Assembly (NCBI RefSeq): GCF_026427595.1
Contig: NZ_CP101527.1
Location: 1,621,001 to 1,685,000, forward strand
DNA length: 64,000 nucleotides
From: Alkalimarinus sediminis
GTDB taxonomy: Bacteria; Pseudomonadota; Gammaproteobacteria; Pseudomonadales; Oleiphilaceae
Direction of reading: 5' to 3'
Shown piece by piece: positions 55,993 through 64,000 of this stretch (positions within the stretch are counted from its first letter, which is position 1; every line of letters begins with the position of its first letter). Both the position numbers and the translations under genes were made by a program. Under the pieces are notes generated by a model. The model was given only the letters and a program-made list of their open reading frames with translations. It made no database searches and was not told the origin of the DNA.

Positions 55993-56881
55993 TTTTTGGA
56001 ACGCATGGATCATAATAATCAGTTTAGGTAGTATTTTTGGATGCTGGTGGTTGCTATTTGCCACTCGTAAAGGCCAAAAAAGTAATACTGAAACTGAAGA
56101 TACAACAGGCCACGTTTACGATGGCATAGAAGAGTATGACAACCCACTTCCAAAGTGGTGGTTCTACATGTTTCTTGGCACGATCTTTTTCGGGCTAGCT
56201 TACTATGCTCTTTACCCTGGTCTGGGTTCATACCCTGGCCTTCTTGGTTGGACCTCTACCAACCAGTGGGAGAAAGAAGTTGAAGAAGCAGACGCTAAAT
56301 ACGGGCCTATATTTGCAGCATTCGCTGAGAAGTCAGTCGAAGAGCTTGCAACTGATGAGGCAGCATTAAAGGTAGGTCAACGTCTTTATGCTAATAACTG
56401 TGCGCTTTGCCACGGTTCTACTGCAAGAGGCTCTTTGGGTTTCCCTAACCTTACCGATAATGACTGGCTATACGGTGGTTCTGCAGATGCAATTAAACAC
56501 TCAATTGCACTTGGTAGAAACGGCAACATGCCTGCTAAAGGCTTGAACCCTGCTATGACAAAATCAGATTTAACTGATTTGACTAACTACCTCTTAGCAT
56601 TTAGCGGCAGATCTGAAGACCAAGCATCAAGTGAGCGCGGAGCAGAAATGTTCCAGACTGCTTGTGCAGCTTGTCACGGTGCAGACGCTAAAGGCATGGA
56701 AGCAATGGGCGCACCTAACTTGACTGATAATATATGGTTATATGGTGGTACCCCATCAATGATCATGCAAACACTCGAGTATGGTCGTGCTGGCGTAATG
56801 CCTGCTCACAATGAACTTCTTGGCGAAGAGAAGGTTCATGTGTTAGCCGCCTATATTTATAGCCTTTCACAAGGTAAATAA
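55985..56881 (+). CDS. ccoP: cbb3 oxidase subunit III CcoP (dihaem cytochrome c)
   Basis: 298 residues. Two N-terminal membrane segments (IIIISLGSIFGCWWLLFATRK and WFYMFLGTIFFGLAYYALYP) precede two cytochrome c domains with CALCH and CAACH haem sites (NNCALCHGSTARGSLGFPN and TACAACHGADAKGMEAMGAPN). It feeds electrons from cytochrome c into the oxidase. Three-quarters of the structural operon is co-translated by overlaps. A hairpin follows 8 bases after the stop. Confidence 0.97.
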   Translation: MSSFWNAWIIIISLGSIFGCWWLLFATRKGQKSNTETEDTTGHVYDGIEEYDNPLPKWWFYMFLGTIFFGLAYYALYPGLGSYPGLLGWTSTNQWEKEVEEADAKYGPIFAAFAEKSVEELATDEAALKVGQRLYANNCALCHGSTARGSLGFPNLTDNDWLYGGSADAIKHSIALGRNGNMPAKGLNPAMTKSDLTDLTNYLLAFSGRSEDQASSERGAEMFQTACAACHGADAKGMEAMGAPNLTDNIWLYGGTPSMIMQTLEYGRAGVMPAHNELLGEEKVHVLAAYIYSLSQGK

Positions 56882-56888
56882 ATTGATT

Positions 56889-56912
56889 AGGGAGGGTGTT
56901 TTTGCCCTCCCT
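56889..56912 (+). terminator. Terminator-like hairpin after ccoNOQP
   Basis: AGGGAGGG and CCCTCCCT form an 8-bp stem with an 8-base loop right after ccoP, followed by GATTCTTTC. The T tail is modest, so some read-through into ccoG is possible. Confidence 0.65.
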
Positions 56913-56935
56913 GATTCTTTCACTATCTCAACTAC

Positions 56936-57019
56936 CAATTACTAACAATCAATTACTAACAATCAATTACTAACAATCAATTACTAACAACCAATTACTA
57001 ACAACCAATTACTAGCAAC
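56936..57019. repeat. Six tandem 14-bp repeats (CAATTACTAACAAT)
   Basis: Units at 56936, 56950, 56964, 56978, 56992 and 57006, each 14 bases; the last three end in AAC, and the sixth has TAGC. A partial copy follows. It lies between the ccoP terminator and ccoG and is not coding. There are no unique spacers, so it is not a CRISPR array. Confidence 0.92.
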
Positions 57020-57156
57020 TAACAATTACTAACTACCGCCCCGCTAATTACTTTACGATAGCGTTAATATTTAATAGCGAATCCAACCTAGTCTTTTTAG
57101 GTAATGTGGTTACTCTGAAACGATATTACTAAACAGATTACACTACGGTGAGAACA

Positions 57157-58584
57157 ATGAGCGACAACATTCCTGTCAAAAATATTGATCCATCAGCAAA
57201 AAAGCAGCCTGAAAACACCACGATAGACCTATACGCCTCGCGGAAAAAAATCTATGTAAAAGAGATTAGCGGCTTCTTTCAGCGTATAAGAACTGGGTCA
57301 TTATGGCTTTTAATGGGCATGTACTTTATGTTCTGCTGGATCTCCATCAACGGTGAACAGCTCATTTACTTCGATATACCTAATCGTAAGTTTCATCTCT
57401 TTGGAGCCATATTCTGGCCTCAGGATTTCGTCTTACTATCTTGGCTGCTAATTATTTGTGCATTTGGCCTTTTCTTTATTACATCGCTATTTGGTCGTAT
57501 TTGGTGCGGCTATACCTGCCCTCAAACCGTCTGGACCTTCATTTTTATGTGGGTAGAAGAGAAGGTAGAGGGCAGCAGAAACCAGCGAATGAAGCTTGAT
57601 AAAGCACCCAATAGCGCTGCAAAAACCTATAAAAAAGTTCTTAAACATGTCATTTGGCTGTTGATAGCATTCGCAACAGGCTTAACCTTTGTTGGTTACT
57701 TCTACCCCATTCGGGAACTGGTTGTAGACTTTTTCACCTTCAATTTTATTGGCGGTTGGGCATATTTCTGGATTCTCTTCTTCACTGCGGCAACCTATGC
57801 AAATGCTGGCTGGCTAAGAGAACAAGTCTGCTTATACATGTGTCCTTATGCTCGCTTTCAATCAGTAATGTTCGATAAAGACACCATGGTTGTTTCATAT
57901 AATCCAAATCGGGGAGAGCCGCGCGGTAGTCGAAAAAAGTCAGCAGATCCTAAGCAAGCAGGATTGGGTGACTGTGTAGATTGCGGCATGTGTGTTCAAG
58001 TATGCCCTACAGGCATCGATATACGAGATGGCCTACAGTACGAATGTATTGGATGTGCACTCTGTATCGACGCCTGTGATCAAATTATGGATAAAATGAA
58101 CTATCCCAAGGGTCTAATTAGTTATAGCAACGAAAACTCTCTGGAAGGCAAAAAGAGTCGCCTAGTACGCCCAAAATCTGTAGGTTATGGCTTGGTTTTA
58201 CTGTTCATGATTGTGTCGGTTATATATGGCGTAACCTCACGAGTACCACTCGAGCTTGACGTCATTAAAGATCGTGGAGCACTCTACCAGCTTACTGGGA
58301 TGGGTCTAGTAGAAAACTCCTACACTTTAAAAGTGATAAACATGGCAGACAAGCCGAGAGAGTTTGAGTTAACGGTTTCTGGCTTAGAGGGGCTCACAAT
58401 AACCTCAACAACGACCTTTAGTGTCAACTCTGGTGAAGTATACTCGTTACCCACTAGTATAGAGGTGGACCCCAAATACATGACACAAACCAACCATGAT
58501 ATTGAGTTCAAGGTTATCGCCTTAGATGATACATCGATCCAAGCTACATCCGACAGCCGCTTTCTCGGACCATTAAACTATTAG
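57157..58584 (+). CDS. ccoG: Cytochrome c oxidase accessory protein CcoG (RdxA/FixG-like)
   Basis: 475 residues from the ATG at 57157. GGTGAG is its ribosome site, which rules out the GTG at 57148. Five or six membrane segments flank conserved cysteines (IWCGYTCPQTVW, VCLYMCPYARFQ), then two ferredoxin-like 4Fe-4S clusters (CVDCGMCVQVCP, CIGCALCIDACD). A periplasmic Ig-like C-terminal domain follows. CcoG takes part in copper reduction or assembly of cbb3. A terminator-like hairpin lies 2 bases after the stop. Confidence 0.95.
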   Translation: MSDNIPVKNIDPSAKKQPENTTIDLYASRKKIYVKEISGFFQRIRTGSLWLLMGMYFMFCWISINGEQLIYFDIPNRKFHLFGAIFWPQDFVLLSWLLIICAFGLFFITSLFGRIWCGYTCPQTVWTFIFMWVEEKVEGSRNQRMKLDKAPNSAAKTYKKVLKHVIWLLIAFATGLTFVGYFYPIRELVVDFFTFNFIGGWAYFWILFFTAATYANAGWLREQVCLYMCPYARFQSVMFDKDTMVVSYNPNRGEPRGSRKKSADPKQAGLGDCVDCGMCVQVCPTGIDIRDGLQYECIGCALCIDACDQIMDKMNYPKGLISYSNENSLEGKKSRLVRPKSVGYGLVLLFMIVSVIYGVTSRVPLELDVIKDRGALYQLTGMGLVENSYTLKVINMADKPREFELTVSGLEGLTITSTTTFSVNSGEVYSLPTSIEVDPKYMTQTNHDIEFKVIALDDTSIQATSDSRFLGPLNY

Positions 58585-58585
58585 C

Positions 58586-58613
58586 AAGAGAGCGCCAACT
58601 CACGCTCTCTTTA
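58586..58613 (+). terminator. Hairpin after ccoG
   Basis: AAGAGAGCG, an 8-base loop, and CGCTCTCTTTATAT form a 9-bp stem with a T-rich tail, directly after the ccoG stop codon. Confidence 0.7.
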
Positions 58614-58654
58614 TATAACCAAGTAACTTAAATTTAGCCAAACACCTTATATAT

Positions 58655-58688
58655 AACCAAGTGCCTTAAACAGATAAGGCGCTTGGTT
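58655..58688. terminator. Second hairpin between ccoG and ccoH
   Basis: AACCAAGTGCCTT and AAGGCGCTTGGTT form a 13-bp stem with a single G-T pair, followed by TTCTTAGG. With the hairpin at 58586 it isolates ccoG from ccoH, or acts as a processing site. The tail AACCAAGT also repeats upstream at ~58617. Confidence 0.7.
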
Positions 58689-58789
58689 TCTTAGGATATT
58701 ATTGGGATAATCTGCTAATACCGAATACATTTCGTGCGTTAGCCGATGCTCTCCTTAGATGCACACTTACAACACAGACTTAAATAAAT

Positions 58790-59296
58790 ATGACAAATAT
58801 TGATAGAGACACCACCCCTTGGTTCAAACAGTTTTGGCCTTGGTTTTTAATTAGCATTCCTGTCGTCACGATTATCTACTGCATGATTATGATTTATCAC
58901 GCTGTGACCACCGAAAACTCACTAGTTAGTGACAACTATTACAAAGATGGACTGGCCATAAACCAAAGTCTTGCGCTTGATAATAAAGCAAAAGACCTTA
59001 ACCTGAGCGCTAGTATGTTAGTCACTGAAACAGGGCGCGTAGCAGTTACATTGAGCGGAAGCCTTCCTTCTGCCCCATCTTTCTTAACACTTAAAATGCT
59101 ACACCCTACAATCGATGGTCGCGATATTGAGATAAAGCTATTACCTGAGCCAGGTGACACCTTCTCAACACAGCTTGAAACACCTATATCAGGCAAATGG
59201 TATGTTGATATTGTAGATCATGACGGCACTTGGAGATTAAAAGGAAAAACCGCCCTTCCAAGCACAACCGCCACAATTTTAAGCCCAGGCGTCTAA
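58790..59296 (+). CDS. ccoH: cbb3 maturation protein CcoH (FixH family)
   Basis: 168 residues. The start TTPWFKQFWPWFLISIPVVT and the membrane helix up to about residue 42 are typical of FixH/CcoH, followed by SDNYYKDGLAINQSLALDNKA and a periplasmic beta-rich domain (SLPSAPSFLTLKMLHPTIDG, GKWYVDIVDHDGTWRLKG). CcoH binds the oxidase during assembly. It ends on the base before the ccoI start codon. Confidence 0.93.
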   Translation: MTNIDRDTTPWFKQFWPWFLISIPVVTIIYCMIMIYHAVTTENSLVSDNYYKDGLAINQSLALDNKAKDLNLSASMLVTETGRVAVTLSGSLPSAPSFLTLKMLHPTIDGRDIEIKLLPEPGDTFSTQLETPISGKWYVDIVDHDGTWRLKGKTALPSTTATILSPGV

Positions 59297-61717
59297 ATGG
59301 AGCAAAACTTGGGGCTCTGTTACCACTGTGGTGAGCCAAATTCAAGCAACCCTGAAATTACCTTAGTCATTGCCGGTAAACAGCGTAATTTCTGCTGCCA
59401 AGGCTGCAAAGCGGTTGCTAAGATCATCTCAGATAGCGGTATGGAAGGGTTCTATCAACACAGAAGCGAACTATCCGTCACACCCCAAGATATTGCAGAA
59501 TCAACTAAGCACGAACTCGAACTATACGACAATCTGGAACTTCAACAAGATTTTGTTACACGAGTTGAGCAGACAGAAGATCAACATAGCACTAACGAAG
59601 CGACCCTCATTATCGAAGGCATTACATGTGCTGCCTGTATTTGGCTACTTGAAAAACAAGTCTCTTCAAAACATGGGGTTAACTCATTTCATATTAACCA
59701 CACCACTCAACGAGCGACACTCACTTGGTCTTCGCAAGAGACAAAACTCAGCGATATACTATTAGTCATTTATCAACTTGGTTATAAAGCACAACCCTTT
59801 AAACCTAACCTAGAAGAAGAGATTCTCAACAAAGAACGGAAACGGGCTATCCTCAGACTAGGCATTGCTGGTTTTGCAATGATGCAAAACATGATGTTTT
59901 CGGTACCTCTGTATGTTGGCATGGTGTCAGGTATTTCAGATAATTTCTTGTTGCTCTTTCGGTGGGTTAGTCTTTTAGTCACCACACCTGTTGTATTGTA
60001 TTCGGCCAGACCATTTTTTACGGCTGCAATGAGAGACATTAAAACACGCCATTTAACGATGGATGTTCCTGTTTCGTTGGCAATAGCCATTGCCTTTATT
60101 GCAAGTGCATATATTACAGTCACTGGCGGAGAGGATGTCTATTTCGATTCTGTCGCCATGTTTACATTTTTCCTGCTGCTTGGTCGCTTCCTAGAAAGCC
60201 AGGCACGGTTAAAGTCCGGACAGTCCATATCGCAATTGACCAGTTTAATACCGCCATCAGCCATTAAAATTGTTGAGGGTGATGAAGTCGTTATTGCGGC
60301 CAAAAACTTGAAGGTAGGCGACCGCATACGTGTTAAGCCCACTACCGTAATACCCGCTGATGGCATAGTGGTAGAAGGCCAAAGCAGTGTTGATGAGTCA
60401 GCGTTAACCGGCGAGTTTATGCCTATCATCAAGGCTACCGGAGATAAAGTGACCGGTGGCACCAGCAATGTCGAAAACGTTATAGAAATAACCGTTACCG
60501 CGGTTGGCTCAAACGCGAAAATAAGCTCGATTATGCGACTGCTAAACCGAGCACAAGGCGAAAAACCTAAAGCCGCACTAATTGCGGATAAGGTTGCCAG
60601 CTATTTTGTCGCTGCAGTGCTTTTAATCACGAGTGGCGTATTTCTCTTTTGGTGGGCTAAAGGCTCTCCAGATGCCTTTTCAATAGCCCTTTCTGTACTG
60701 GTAGTGACTTGCCCTTGCGCCCTCTCGTTAGCAACCCCGACAGCCCTTACAGCGGCGACTAATGCATTACGAGCAAAAGGTTTTTTGATTACAAGAGGGC
60801 ATGTATTAGAGTCCTTAGCGCTAGCTAATAACCTTATTTTCGATAAGACTGGCACTCTGACCGTAGGCCAAATTGTAATTACTGAAGTTCGATCAGAGTC
60901 TGGCCTAGCACGAGATCAACTACTCAGCATCGCAGCAAGCCTTGAGCAGCATTCTGAACACCCGATTGCTAAAGCATTTAAGGGCATTAGAACTCTGCCT
61001 GTAGAGTCAATTATTGCAACACCTGGGGGTGGTATTGAAGGGGTGGTCGAAGGCAACCGTTATCGCCTGGGTCATCTAAGCTATGCAGCAGAAATAATTG
61101 ACCAATACGATGGCAACACCCAGCCACCTAGTCAAGCACAATGGTTAGCACTCTCAAACACTGAGGAAGTTATCGGGTGGTTCTTAATTGGTGATAAATT
61201 AAGAGAGGAAAGTAAAGAGGTTATCACCAATCTGCAGTCAGAAAACTATCAGTGCACCCTATTAAGTGGCGATCAATCTGACGCGGTGACGCTAACTGCC
61301 ACCGCCCTCGGCATTAAACAGGCTATAGGGGCGGCATCACCCGAAGAAAAACTACGTTATATGCAATCCAAACAAAAGCTTGGCCAAAATACCGTTATGA
61401 TTGGCGATGGGCTAAATGATGTACCTGTAATGGCAGGAACCCAACTCTCCATTGCGATGGGGAATGCTAATGATTTAACTAAGCTTAAAGCCGATGCGAT
61501 CTTACTTTCTAGTAACCTTAACACCCTACACTTAGCATTAGCCACAGGCAAGAAAACACGAAAAATCATTCGCCAAAATATTAGTTGGGCTATTGGTTAT
61601 AATCTATTAGCACTGCCACTGGCTGCCAGCGGAATGATCCCTCCTTATGCTGCAGCCATTGGGATGTCGGCCAGCTCCTTAATAGTCGTCTGCAATGCTA
61701 TGAGACTCAGAGTCTAA
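59297..61717 (+). CDS. ccoI: Copper-translocating P-type ATPase CcoI
   Basis: 806 residues, starting at the base after the ccoH stop. An N-terminal cysteine-rich stretch (LCYHCGEP, NFCCQGCKAV) and a heavy-metal domain with EGITCAACIWLLEKQV precede eight membrane helices. The intramembrane copper site is VTCPCALSLATP. FDKTGTLTVGQ carries the phosphorylated aspartate, and TLLSGDQSD, MIGDGLNDVPVMAG are the remaining P-domain motifs. It pumps copper outward for the CuB site of cbb3, rather than for resistance, as its operon place shows. Confidence 0.96.
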   Translation: MEQNLGLCYHCGEPNSSNPEITLVIAGKQRNFCCQGCKAVAKIISDSGMEGFYQHRSELSVTPQDIAESTKHELELYDNLELQQDFVTRVEQTEDQHSTNEATLIIEGITCAACIWLLEKQVSSKHGVNSFHINHTTQRATLTWSSQETKLSDILLVIYQLGYKAQPFKPNLEEEILNKERKRAILRLGIAGFAMMQNMMFSVPLYVGMVSGISDNFLLLFRWVSLLVTTPVVLYSARPFFTAAMRDIKTRHLTMDVPVSLAIAIAFIASAYITVTGGEDVYFDSVAMFTFFLLLGRFLESQARLKSGQSISQLTSLIPPSAIKIVEGDEVVIAAKNLKVGDRIRVKPTTVIPADGIVVEGQSSVDESALTGEFMPIIKATGDKVTGGTSNVENVIEITVTAVGSNAKISSIMRLLNRAQGEKPKAALIADKVASYFVAAVLLITSGVFLFWWAKGSPDAFSIALSVLVVTCPCALSLATPTALTAATNALRAKGFLITRGHVLESLALANNLIFDKTGTLTVGQIVITEVRSESGLARDQLLSIAASLEQHSEHPIAKAFKGIRTLPVESIIATPGGGIEGVVEGNRYRLGHLSYAAEIIDQYDGNTQPPSQAQWLALSNTEEVIGWFLIGDKLREESKEVITNLQSENYQCTLLSGDQSDAVTLTATALGIKQAIGAASPEEKLRYMQSKQKLGQNTVMIGDGLNDVPVMAGTQLSIAMGNANDLTKLKADAILLSSNLNTLHLALATGKKTRKIIRQNISWAIGYNLLALPLAASGMIPPYAAAIGMSASSLIVVCNAMRLRV

Positions 61718-61726
61718 ACTTAATTA

Positions 61727-61751
61727 AACCAGTTCTGACCACACACTGGTT
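61727..61751 (+). terminator. Weak hairpin between ccoI and ccoS
   Basis: AACCAGT and ACTGGTT make a 7-bp stem with an 11-base loop and no T run. It may lower read-through to ccoS but is not a convincing terminator. Confidence 0.3.
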
Positions 61752-61821
61752 AACCGTTACTTATTCCTAGCTACAGCCTTGTTCTGGTATACTTCAAACA
61801 CACCCAAATGAGGTTTAGGCT

Positions 61822-62037
61822 GTGGAAATTCTTTACGTATTAATCCCTTTATCAATTGTACTCATCACGCTCGCGGTTTTTGTGTTTAGCTGGGCGGTAA
61901 AAAGTGGCCAGTTCGATGATCTTGAAGGGCCAGCGCATAGCATCCTATATGACGATGACCAAGCACTTGTTCCATCTACAAAAGACGAAAAGAAGCAAAA
62001 TCGAACCCCGGATTCTAGCGACTCTCACCTTACTTAA
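61822..62037 (+). CDS. ccoS: cbb3 maturation protein CcoS
   Basis: 71 residues from a GTG (GAGG upstream). One membrane helix (VLIPLSIVLITLAVFVFSWAV) and the hallmark SGQFDDLEGPAHSILYDDD sequence define CcoS, which is needed for cofactor insertion in cbb3. The acidic tail is polar and variable. The SafE-like gene follows after 23 bases. Confidence 0.94.
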   Translation: MEILYVLIPLSIVLITLAVFVFSWAVKSGQFDDLEGPAHSILYDDDQALVPSTKDEKKQNRTPDSSDSHLT

Positions 62038-62060
62038 CGCCTAAACAACCTCGCACCTCT

Positions 62061-62744
62061 ATGGAACATTCTCTACAGTTCACGACAGCTCTGATTATTG
62101 GCCTCTTAGGTGGTACCCACTGCATAGGTATGTGCGGAGGCATTACCGGTGCGCTATCTATGGCGATCCCAACAGGAGAAGGGTATCGAAAACGACTATG
62201 GTTCACCCTACTCTCTTACAACGCTGGACGGATATTTAGTTATTCTTTAGCAGGCCTAATTGCCGGAACATTCGGCTGGCTGCTCGCTGATCAAAGCTCA
62301 TCTGTATTTATCATATTACGTTCGTTTGCCGCATGCCTACTTATTCTCATGGGGATATATATCGCTGGGTGGGGTAACGGTTTAACCTTGTTAGAAAAAG
62401 CTGGTGGTGGACTATGGAAACTACTTCAACCTCTGTCTAAGAAAGTACTTCCCGTAAAGAACTTGAGGGGGGCCCTACTCTTAGGTACTTTATGGGGCTG
62501 GCTGCCCTGCGGACTTGTATACTCAACACTTGTCTGGTCTAGCATGGCCAGTTCTCCATTAGCCTCTGCATCGTTAATGATGGCTTTTGGTATAGGCACG
62601 CTTCCAGCAATACTCACCACTGGACTATTGGCAGAGAGAGCTTCGGGCTTATTAAAGAATAAGCGTTTCAAAGCACTATCCGGCACGCTATTAATAACCT
62701 ACGGTATTTGGACACTACCATTTATTCAATCGTTGATACCATAG
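62061..62744 (+). CDS. Sulfite exporter TauE/SafE-like membrane protein of the cbb3 cluster
   Basis: 227 residues with six hydrophobic segments, of the COG2836 SafE type. The start GLLGGTHCIGMCGGITGALS has a CxxxC pair in the first helix, and WGWLPCGLVYSTLVW is the matching later motif. Such genes regularly follow ccoS, which suggests transport of a metal, sulfur or thiol species for oxidase maturation. It differs from CcoA, the MFS copper importer. The actual cargo is unknown. Confidence 0.85.
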   Translation: MEHSLQFTTALIIGLLGGTHCIGMCGGITGALSMAIPTGEGYRKRLWFTLLSYNAGRIFSYSLAGLIAGTFGWLLADQSSSVFIILRSFAACLLILMGIYIAGWGNGLTLLEKAGGGLWKLLQPLSKKVLPVKNLRGALLLGTLWGWLPCGLVYSTLVWSSMASSPLASASLMMAFGIGTLPAILTTGLLAERASGLLKNKRFKALSGTLLITYGIWTLPFIQSLIP

Positions 62745-62775
62745 TTTGCAGCTGTATAGAGCCAAAAGAGATCCG

Positions 62776-62789
62776 TTGATACATATCAA
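62776..62789. promoter_or_regulatory. FNR box before hemN
   Basis: TTGATACATATCAA is a near-ideal FNR site. TATACT at 62811-62816 is a possible -10 box, putting the box centre about 41 bases before the start of transcription, the classic activating position. Confidence 0.85.
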
Positions 62790-62869
62790 CGACCAGAAGA
62801 AGTAACACGCTATACTGTGCAGCATATTGTATTTATTCGTTTTCACCTCTTATCGGGTTTGCCTTCTCT

Positions 62870-64000
62870 ATGAACAATATCGACAAGTTAATTTGGAATG
62901 AAGATCTAATCAGACGCTACGATCTATCAGGCCCAAGATACACGTCATACCCAACAGCCGTTCAGTTTGATGGTGAGTTTGGCGCTAAAGACTGCATTTC
63001 AGCTGCTGAAATGTGTAAAGATAGCACTGCGCCATTGTCTCTGTATGTCCACATACCATTTTGCGCTCATGTTTGTTACTACTGTGCGTGCAACAAAGTT
63101 ATTACCAAGCACCGTGACAGAGCGCAGCCTTATCTTGACCGCCTTTACAAAGATATTAAGATGCAATCAGACCTGTTCGCCCAAGACCGAATCGTTGAGC
63201 AGCTGCACTGGGGCGGTGGTACACCGACTTTCATCGCCGATGAGCAGATGCGAGAGTTAATGGCCGAATTGCGAAAACATTTTAAACTGCTAGATGATGA
63301 TAGCGGTGATTACTCGATAGAGATTGACCCAAGAGAAGCTAGCGAAGAGACACTAAAAACCCTGAGAGAAGTTGGATTCAACCGAATTTCTTTAGGGGTT
63401 CAAGATTTCAATCCAAAGGTACAAAAAGCGGTTAATCGTGTCCAGTCTGAAGAGGAAACACGGTTCGTTTTAGATACCGGCCGCGCTCTGGGCTTTAAGT
63501 CAATAAATATTGACCTTATCTATGGTTTGCCTTTCCAAACGCCAGAAACCTTTGCAGAGACAGTTTCCCGCGTGCTGGATATGAGCCCTGATAGACTTTC
63601 AGTATTTAATTATGCGCATATGCCACAGCGTTTTATGCCACAAAGAAGAATCAATGAAGATGAGCTACCTACGCCCGATCAGAAGCTTATTATACTTCAT
63701 GAAACTATCGAAACCTTGTTGCAGGCCGGTTACGTTTATATCGGCATGGATCACTTTGCTAAGCCTGATGATGAATTAGCCATCGCGCAGCAACAAGGCA
63801 AACTGCATAGAAACTTCCAAGGCTATACGACACATAGTGACTGTGACCTGATCAGTATGGGAGTATCTTCGATTAGCCAAGTGGGTAAATGCTACTACCA
63901 AAATCATCATGACCTAGAAGATTATAATAAAGCAATTGATGACAACCTACTTCCTGTAAAACGTGGTGTCTGGTTGACCGATGACGACCTGATAAGAAAA
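62870..64000 (+). CDS. hemN: Oxygen-independent coproporphyrinogen III oxidase HemN (partial)
   Basis: The frame is open to the window's right edge, giving 377 residues of a protein usually about 460. It makes protoporphyrinogen IX without oxygen by radical SAM chemistry. The start DLIRRYDLSGPRYTSYPTAV is typical of HemN. The cluster motif is CAHVCYYCACNK (IPFCAHVC, with the extra cysteine), followed by LHWGGGTPTF and GFNRISLGVQDFNPKVQKAVNR. FNR-controlled haem synthesis suits the adjacent haem-rich oxidase. Confidence 0.96.
   Translation, partial: MNNIDKLIWNEDLIRRYDLSGPRYTSYPTAVQFDGEFGAKDCISAAEMCKDSTAPLSLYVHIPFCAHVCYYCACNKVITKHRDRAQPYLDRLYKDIKMQSDLFAQDRIVEQLHWGGGTPTFIADEQMRELMAELRKHFKLLDDDSGDYSIEIDPREASEETLKTLREVGFNRISLGVQDFNPKVQKAVNRVQSEEETRFVLDTGRALGFKSINIDLIYGLPFQTPETFAETVSRVLDMSPDRLSVFNYAHMPQRFMPQRRINEDELPTPDQKLIILHETIETLLQAGYVYIGMDHFAKPDDELAIAQQQGKLHRNFQGYTTHSDCDLISMGVSSISQVGKCYYQNHHDLEDYNKAIDDNLLPVKRGVWLTDDDLIRK

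Noticed and set aside
56936-57019. Possible CRISPR array
   Set aside because: Units are only 14 bp and directly abut each other with no unique spacers; no cas genes are present.
1-64000. Insertion sequence, prophage, integron or tRNA genes
   Set aside because: No transposase, integrase or phage structural protein appears, and I saw no tRNA or rRNA sequence.

Overview
The window looks like ordinary chromosome of a marine-type gammaproteobacterium with A+T-rich DNA. Evidence for the group: RecBCD, RhlB, PdxB, RlmM, the EF-P hydroxylase EpmC, an AlgP-like KPAA-repeat protein, and a cbb3 oxidase operon under an FNR/Anr-type regulator. I cannot place it to genus. I see no insertion sequence, integrase, prophage, CRISPR array, rRNA or tRNA. 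Genes are close-packed on both strands, and most fall into recognisable families.

Layout. 1-5.4 kb: an SPFH/NfeD membrane pair (left edge cut), a two-domain DsbA/HCCA-isomerase-like protein, a SnoaL-like protein, a glutathione S-transferase and two small unknowns. 5.5-14.3 kb: glutaryl-CoA dehydrogenase, an RND exporter with an MlaC-like periplasmic partner, a methyltransferase, the radical-SAM protein YgiQ and a DHH phosphoesterase. 14.7-22.9 kb: signalling genes (two small degenerate PilZ-like paralogues, a GGDEF-EAL protein, a CheY-like receiver), the AlgP-like protein, a Sco copper chaperone operon, and a divergent XRE regulator/small-protein pair around a duplicated 18-bp palindrome. 22.9-34.1 kb: a WYL regulator, an NmrA-type oxidoreductase and the overlapping recC-recB-recD operon. 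34.2-46.8 kb: a possible orphan Imm22-like immunity protein, an RluA-type pseudouridine synthase, an OhrR-like regulator with a bile-acid-symporter-type transporter, glutathione peroxidase with a perfect 18-bp palindrome upstream, a Tag-like glycosylase, AlaA, an RlmI-like methyltransferase overlapping an ATP-NAD-kinase-like gene, a YcgR-like PilZ protein, PdxB, RhlB and EpmC. 47-50.8 kb: DsbD, TusA, a small monooxygenase-like protein and RlmM.

51-64 kb is the most coherent block, built round low-oxygen respiration. An Aer-like PAS chemoreceptor lies directly before fnr, whose product keeps all four Fe-S cysteines. Then come ccoNOQP with two FNR boxes upstream, ccoG, ccoH, ccoI, ccoS, a SafE-like membrane protein, and hemN (cut by the right edge) with its own FNR box. 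The structural genes make the high-affinity oxidase, ccoGHIS mature it and load copper, HemN makes haem without oxygen, and Fnr/Aer probably link gene expression and swimming to oxygen. Sco and DsbD elsewhere in the window probably serve copper delivery and cytochrome c thiol chemistry.

I found no clearly new multi-gene system. The best leads are the XRE regulator with paired operators and a tiny divergent protein, the MlaC-like/RND pair without hopanoid genes nearby, the degenerate PilZ-like paralogues, the OhrR/GPx palindrome, the possible orphan immunity protein, and the tandem repeats after ccoP and inside recB.
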